From positions 1 to 7,710 of the forward strand of contig JAHIPR010000100.1 in assembly GCA_018903015.1 (NCBI GenBank): a DNA stretch of 7,710 nt, read 5' to 3'. Below the pieces are notes generated by a model. The model saw only the letters and a list, made by a program, of their open reading frames with translations. It ran no database searches and had not been told where the DNA came from. The position numbers and the translations under genes were made by a program. Positions 6,091-7,710 of this stretch are shown in pieces. How positions within the stretch are numbered: the first letter of the stretch is position 1; the number at the start of each line of letters is the position of its first letter. This DNA comes from a bacterium (GTDB lineage: Bacteria; Atribacterota; JS1; SB-45; 34-128).

Positions 6091-6097
6091 GGTGAGG
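6091..6097 (+). promoter_or_regulatory. Ribosome binding site GGTGAGG for the ATPase gene
   Basis: GGTGAGG ends five bases before ATG 6103 and selects this start. An in-frame TTG at 6070 would add eleven residues, including a Cys-Pro-Gly that does not fit the family, and it lacks a binding site. A similar GGTGG precedes the permease ATG. Confidence 0.8.
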
Positions 6098-6102
6098 TTA
6101 TA

Positions 6103-7614
6103 ATGGTTGAAAAGTTAGAAAAATTATTAATAGTTAAAGATATAAGTAAATCATATGTGGGCGTACAAGCATTAGATAGAGTCAGTTTGTCAATAAGCAA
6201 AGGTGAGATACATTGCCTGGTCGGTGAAAATGGATCGGGAAAATCTACCTTGATAAAGATAATAGCCGGGGTAGTTAAGGCAGACGAGGGTGAAATAATA
6301 ATAAATGGTAAAAAGTTCAAAAGTTTACAGGCCATCGATTCGATAAGTGAAGGAATACAGGTAATCTATCAGGACCTATCTTTATTCCCTAATCTTTCTA
6401 TCGCTGAAAATATTTCACTAAATCAGATGATAGAAAGAAAGAAGAGATTTATTAGTTGGAAAGAAATAAGTGATATCGCCAAGAGAGAGTTTTCCAATAT
6501 TAATAAAAAGCTGGATTTAGATGAAAAGGTAGAAAATATTTCTATTGCGAATAGGCAGCTTGTAGCTATCTGCAGGGCACTAACTCAAGATGCCAAACTT
6601 ATTATTATGGACGAACCTACTACGGCAATTACCAAAAGTGAAATTGATCGTCTATTTTCTGTAATTCTGGGTTTAAAGAAAAGGGGAATTTCCACCCTAT
6701 TTGTTAGTCATAAGCTTAGTGAAGTTTTAAAGATATCTGAAAAAGTAACGGTTATACGGGATGGAAAAAAGGTTGGTGTTTATAGTACTGAGGAGTTGGA
6801 CCACGATACCCTTTCTTTCTATATGAGTGGCAAGAAGGTAGTTGATTCTGTTTTTGATTACCAAGAGAAAGAGAGGCAGAAAGAGCCGCTATTAGAAGTT
6901 AAAAATCTTTCCAAAAAAGGTAATTTTCAGGATATAAATTTTAAAGTTCGATCAGGTGAAATTATAGGAATAACCGGAATCATGGGTTCCGGGCGGACAG
7001 AACTTGCTTTATCGCTTTTCGGTTTGAATAGACCGGATTCAGGAGAAATATATATCGATGGTAAGTTGGCAAAGATAAAGTCTCCTCGAGACGCTATTGA
7101 GCTGGGTTTAAGCTATTTACCAGAAGATAGGCTTAATCAGGGCTTATCTATAAAGCAGTCTATCGGAAATAATATTATAGTTACTATATTGCAGAGATTG
7201 TTGAATAGATTCAAACTGTTCGATAATAACAAAAAGTATGAAGCTGCAAAAGAATGGATGGAAGAGTTAAATGTAATTACACCGTCTTTAGAGACTGCAG
7301 CTCGGGCACTGTCAGGCGGCAACCAGCAGCGGGTGGTTATAGCTAAATGGCTGGCTACACACCCTAAAGTATTTATTTTAAACGGTCCTACTGTAGGGAT
7401 AGATGTTGCTTCTAAAAGCAATATACACAATATAGTCAAAGGGTTAGCTAACAAAGGTATTGGGGTTATAATTATTTCTGACGAGATTCCCGAAATTATC
7501 CGGAATTGTAACCGGATAATGGTAATAAGAGAAGGTAGGATTATTAAAAAAGTTAATACAGATGAGGTGACCGAGGCTAAATTGCTGGATATATTAGCAA
7601 GAAATAGTAATTAG
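6103..7614 (+). CDS. Sugar ABC transporter ATP-binding protein (RbsA/MglA/LsrA type, two fused ATPase domains)
   Basis: This 503-residue protein has the normal length for the RbsA family, which powers import of monosaccharides from the cytoplasmic face of the membrane. Domain 1 has Walker A GENGSGKST (41-49), Q-loop YQDLSLFP (89-96), Walker B LIIMDEP (166-172) and the H-loop SHKLSE (H203), but a degenerate signature (SIANRQ, 147-152). Domain 2 has a degenerate Walker A (GIMGSGRTE, 292-300) and a perfect signature LSGGNQQ (403-409). Its Walker B reads FILNGP (424-429), so the Asp and the catalytic Glu are Asn427 and Gly428. One composite ATP site (Walker motifs of domain 1 with the domain 2 signature) is therefore intact and the other is degenerate. 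The permease starts 9 bp after the stop. The spacer upstream contains the binding-protein terminator, so expression is probably lower than that of the binding protein. Confidence 0.93.
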   Translation: MVEKLEKLLIVKDISKSYVGVQALDRVSLSISKGEIHCLVGENGSGKSTLIKIIAGVVKADEGEIIINGKKFKSLQAIDSISEGIQVIYQDLSLFPNLSIAENISLNQMIERKKRFISWKEISDIAKREFSNINKKLDLDEKVENISIANRQLVAICRALTQDAKLIIMDEPTTAITKSEIDRLFSVILGLKKRGISTLFVSHKLSEVLKISEKVTVIRDGKKVGVYSTEELDHDTLSFYMSGKKVVDSVFDYQEKERQKEPLLEVKNLSKKGNFQDINFKVRSGEIIGITGIMGSGRTELALSLFGLNRPDSGEIYIDGKLAKIKSPRDAIELGLSYLPEDRLNQGLSIKQSIGNNIIVTILQRLLNRFKLFDNNKKYEAAKEWMEELNVITPSLETAARALSGGNQQRVVIAKWLATHPKVFILNGPTVGIDVASKSNIHNIVKGLANKGIGVIIISDEIPEIIRNCNRIMVIREGRIIKKVNTDEVTEAKLLDILARNSN

Positions 7615-7623
7615 GGTGGTCTA

Positions 7624-7710
7624 ATGGTAAAAAATAATAGAAGCTTAAGAATTCAAAAATTATTAAAACAAAATGAGTTATATTTATTTTTAGTTATAAT
7701 TGTTTACTCA
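7624..7710 (+). CDS. N-terminus of an ABC sugar transporter permease (RbsC/LsrC/LsrD-like), cut by the window edge
   Basis: ATG 7624 opens a frame that stays open for 29 codons to the end of the window. GGTGG (7615-7619) lies four bases before it, and the gene starts 9 bp after the ATPase stop. The visible part has a basic, polar start (MVKNNRSLRIQKLLKQNE) followed by a hydrophobic run (LYLFLVIIVYS) that looks like the beginning of the first membrane helix. Rbs/Lsr-type permeases begin this way, and a permease is what the operon order predicts. The assignment rests mainly on context, since no diagnostic permease motif is in view. Confidence 0.72.
   Translation, partial: MVKNNRSLRIQKLLKQNELYLFLVIIVYS

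Noticed and set aside
6070..6102. TTG at 6070 as the ATPase start
   Set aside because: No ribosome binding site; ATG 6103 has GGTGAGG at good spacing and gives the usual N-terminus of the family.

Overview
The window is an AT-rich (about one third G+C by eye) bacterial segment with every gene on the + strand. It reads as one catabolic locus: a SorC/DeoR-type regulator, a three-gene 2-oxoacid/acetoin dehydrogenase-type complex (E1 alpha, E1 beta, E2), and the start of a ribose/AI-2-type ABC importer (binding protein, double ATPase, first residues of a permease). The binding protein has a plain Sec signal peptide without a lipobox, which fits a diderm better than a Gram-positive cell. The Fe-S protein tail, the fermentative gene set, the low G+C and the decayed intergenic repeats suggest an uncultured anaerobe, perhaps of the Atribacterota type. 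That placement is a guess from style, not a demonstrated assignment.

Layout. Positions 1-255 hold the C-terminal end of an unrelated protein with two [4Fe-4S] motifs. Positions 256-566 are a spacer with a small GC-rich hairpin, a striking degenerate 7-bp tandem array (371-419), and then a near-consensus promoter (489-517) overlapped by a 36-bp dyad (510-545) that looks like the regulator's own operator. The regulator is at 567-1514. E1 alpha (1619-2596) and E1 beta (2589-3560) overlap by 8 bp, and E2 (3583-4740) follows 22 bp later. A 117-bp gap with an 8-bp inverted repeat leads to the binding protein (4858-5865). A very strong terminator hairpin (5886-5930) follows it. After an AT-rich spacer come the ATPase (6103-7614) and the permease start (7624 to the window edge).

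How it may work. The importer brings in a small carbohydrate or carbohydrate-like compound. The SorC protein would sense it, or a phosphorylated derivative, and release the promoter. The E1/E2 complex would cleave a 2-oxoacid or alpha-hydroxyketone/diketone derived from it and pass the acyl group to CoA. The combination is the most interesting thing here: SorC proteins and Rbs/Lsr importers normally accompany kinases and aldolases, whereas acetoin-type E1/E2 operons normally carry other regulators and no sugar importer. The substrate is not identifiable from sequence. No E3 and no sugar kinase is seen inside the window.

Several proteins deviate at usually conserved positions: Phe instead of Asp before the lipoyl lysine of E2, a shortened loop before the E2 catalytic His motif, Tyr in place of the usual His in the GSMH motif of E1 alpha, and Asn-Gly instead of Asp-Glu in the second Walker B of the ATPase.
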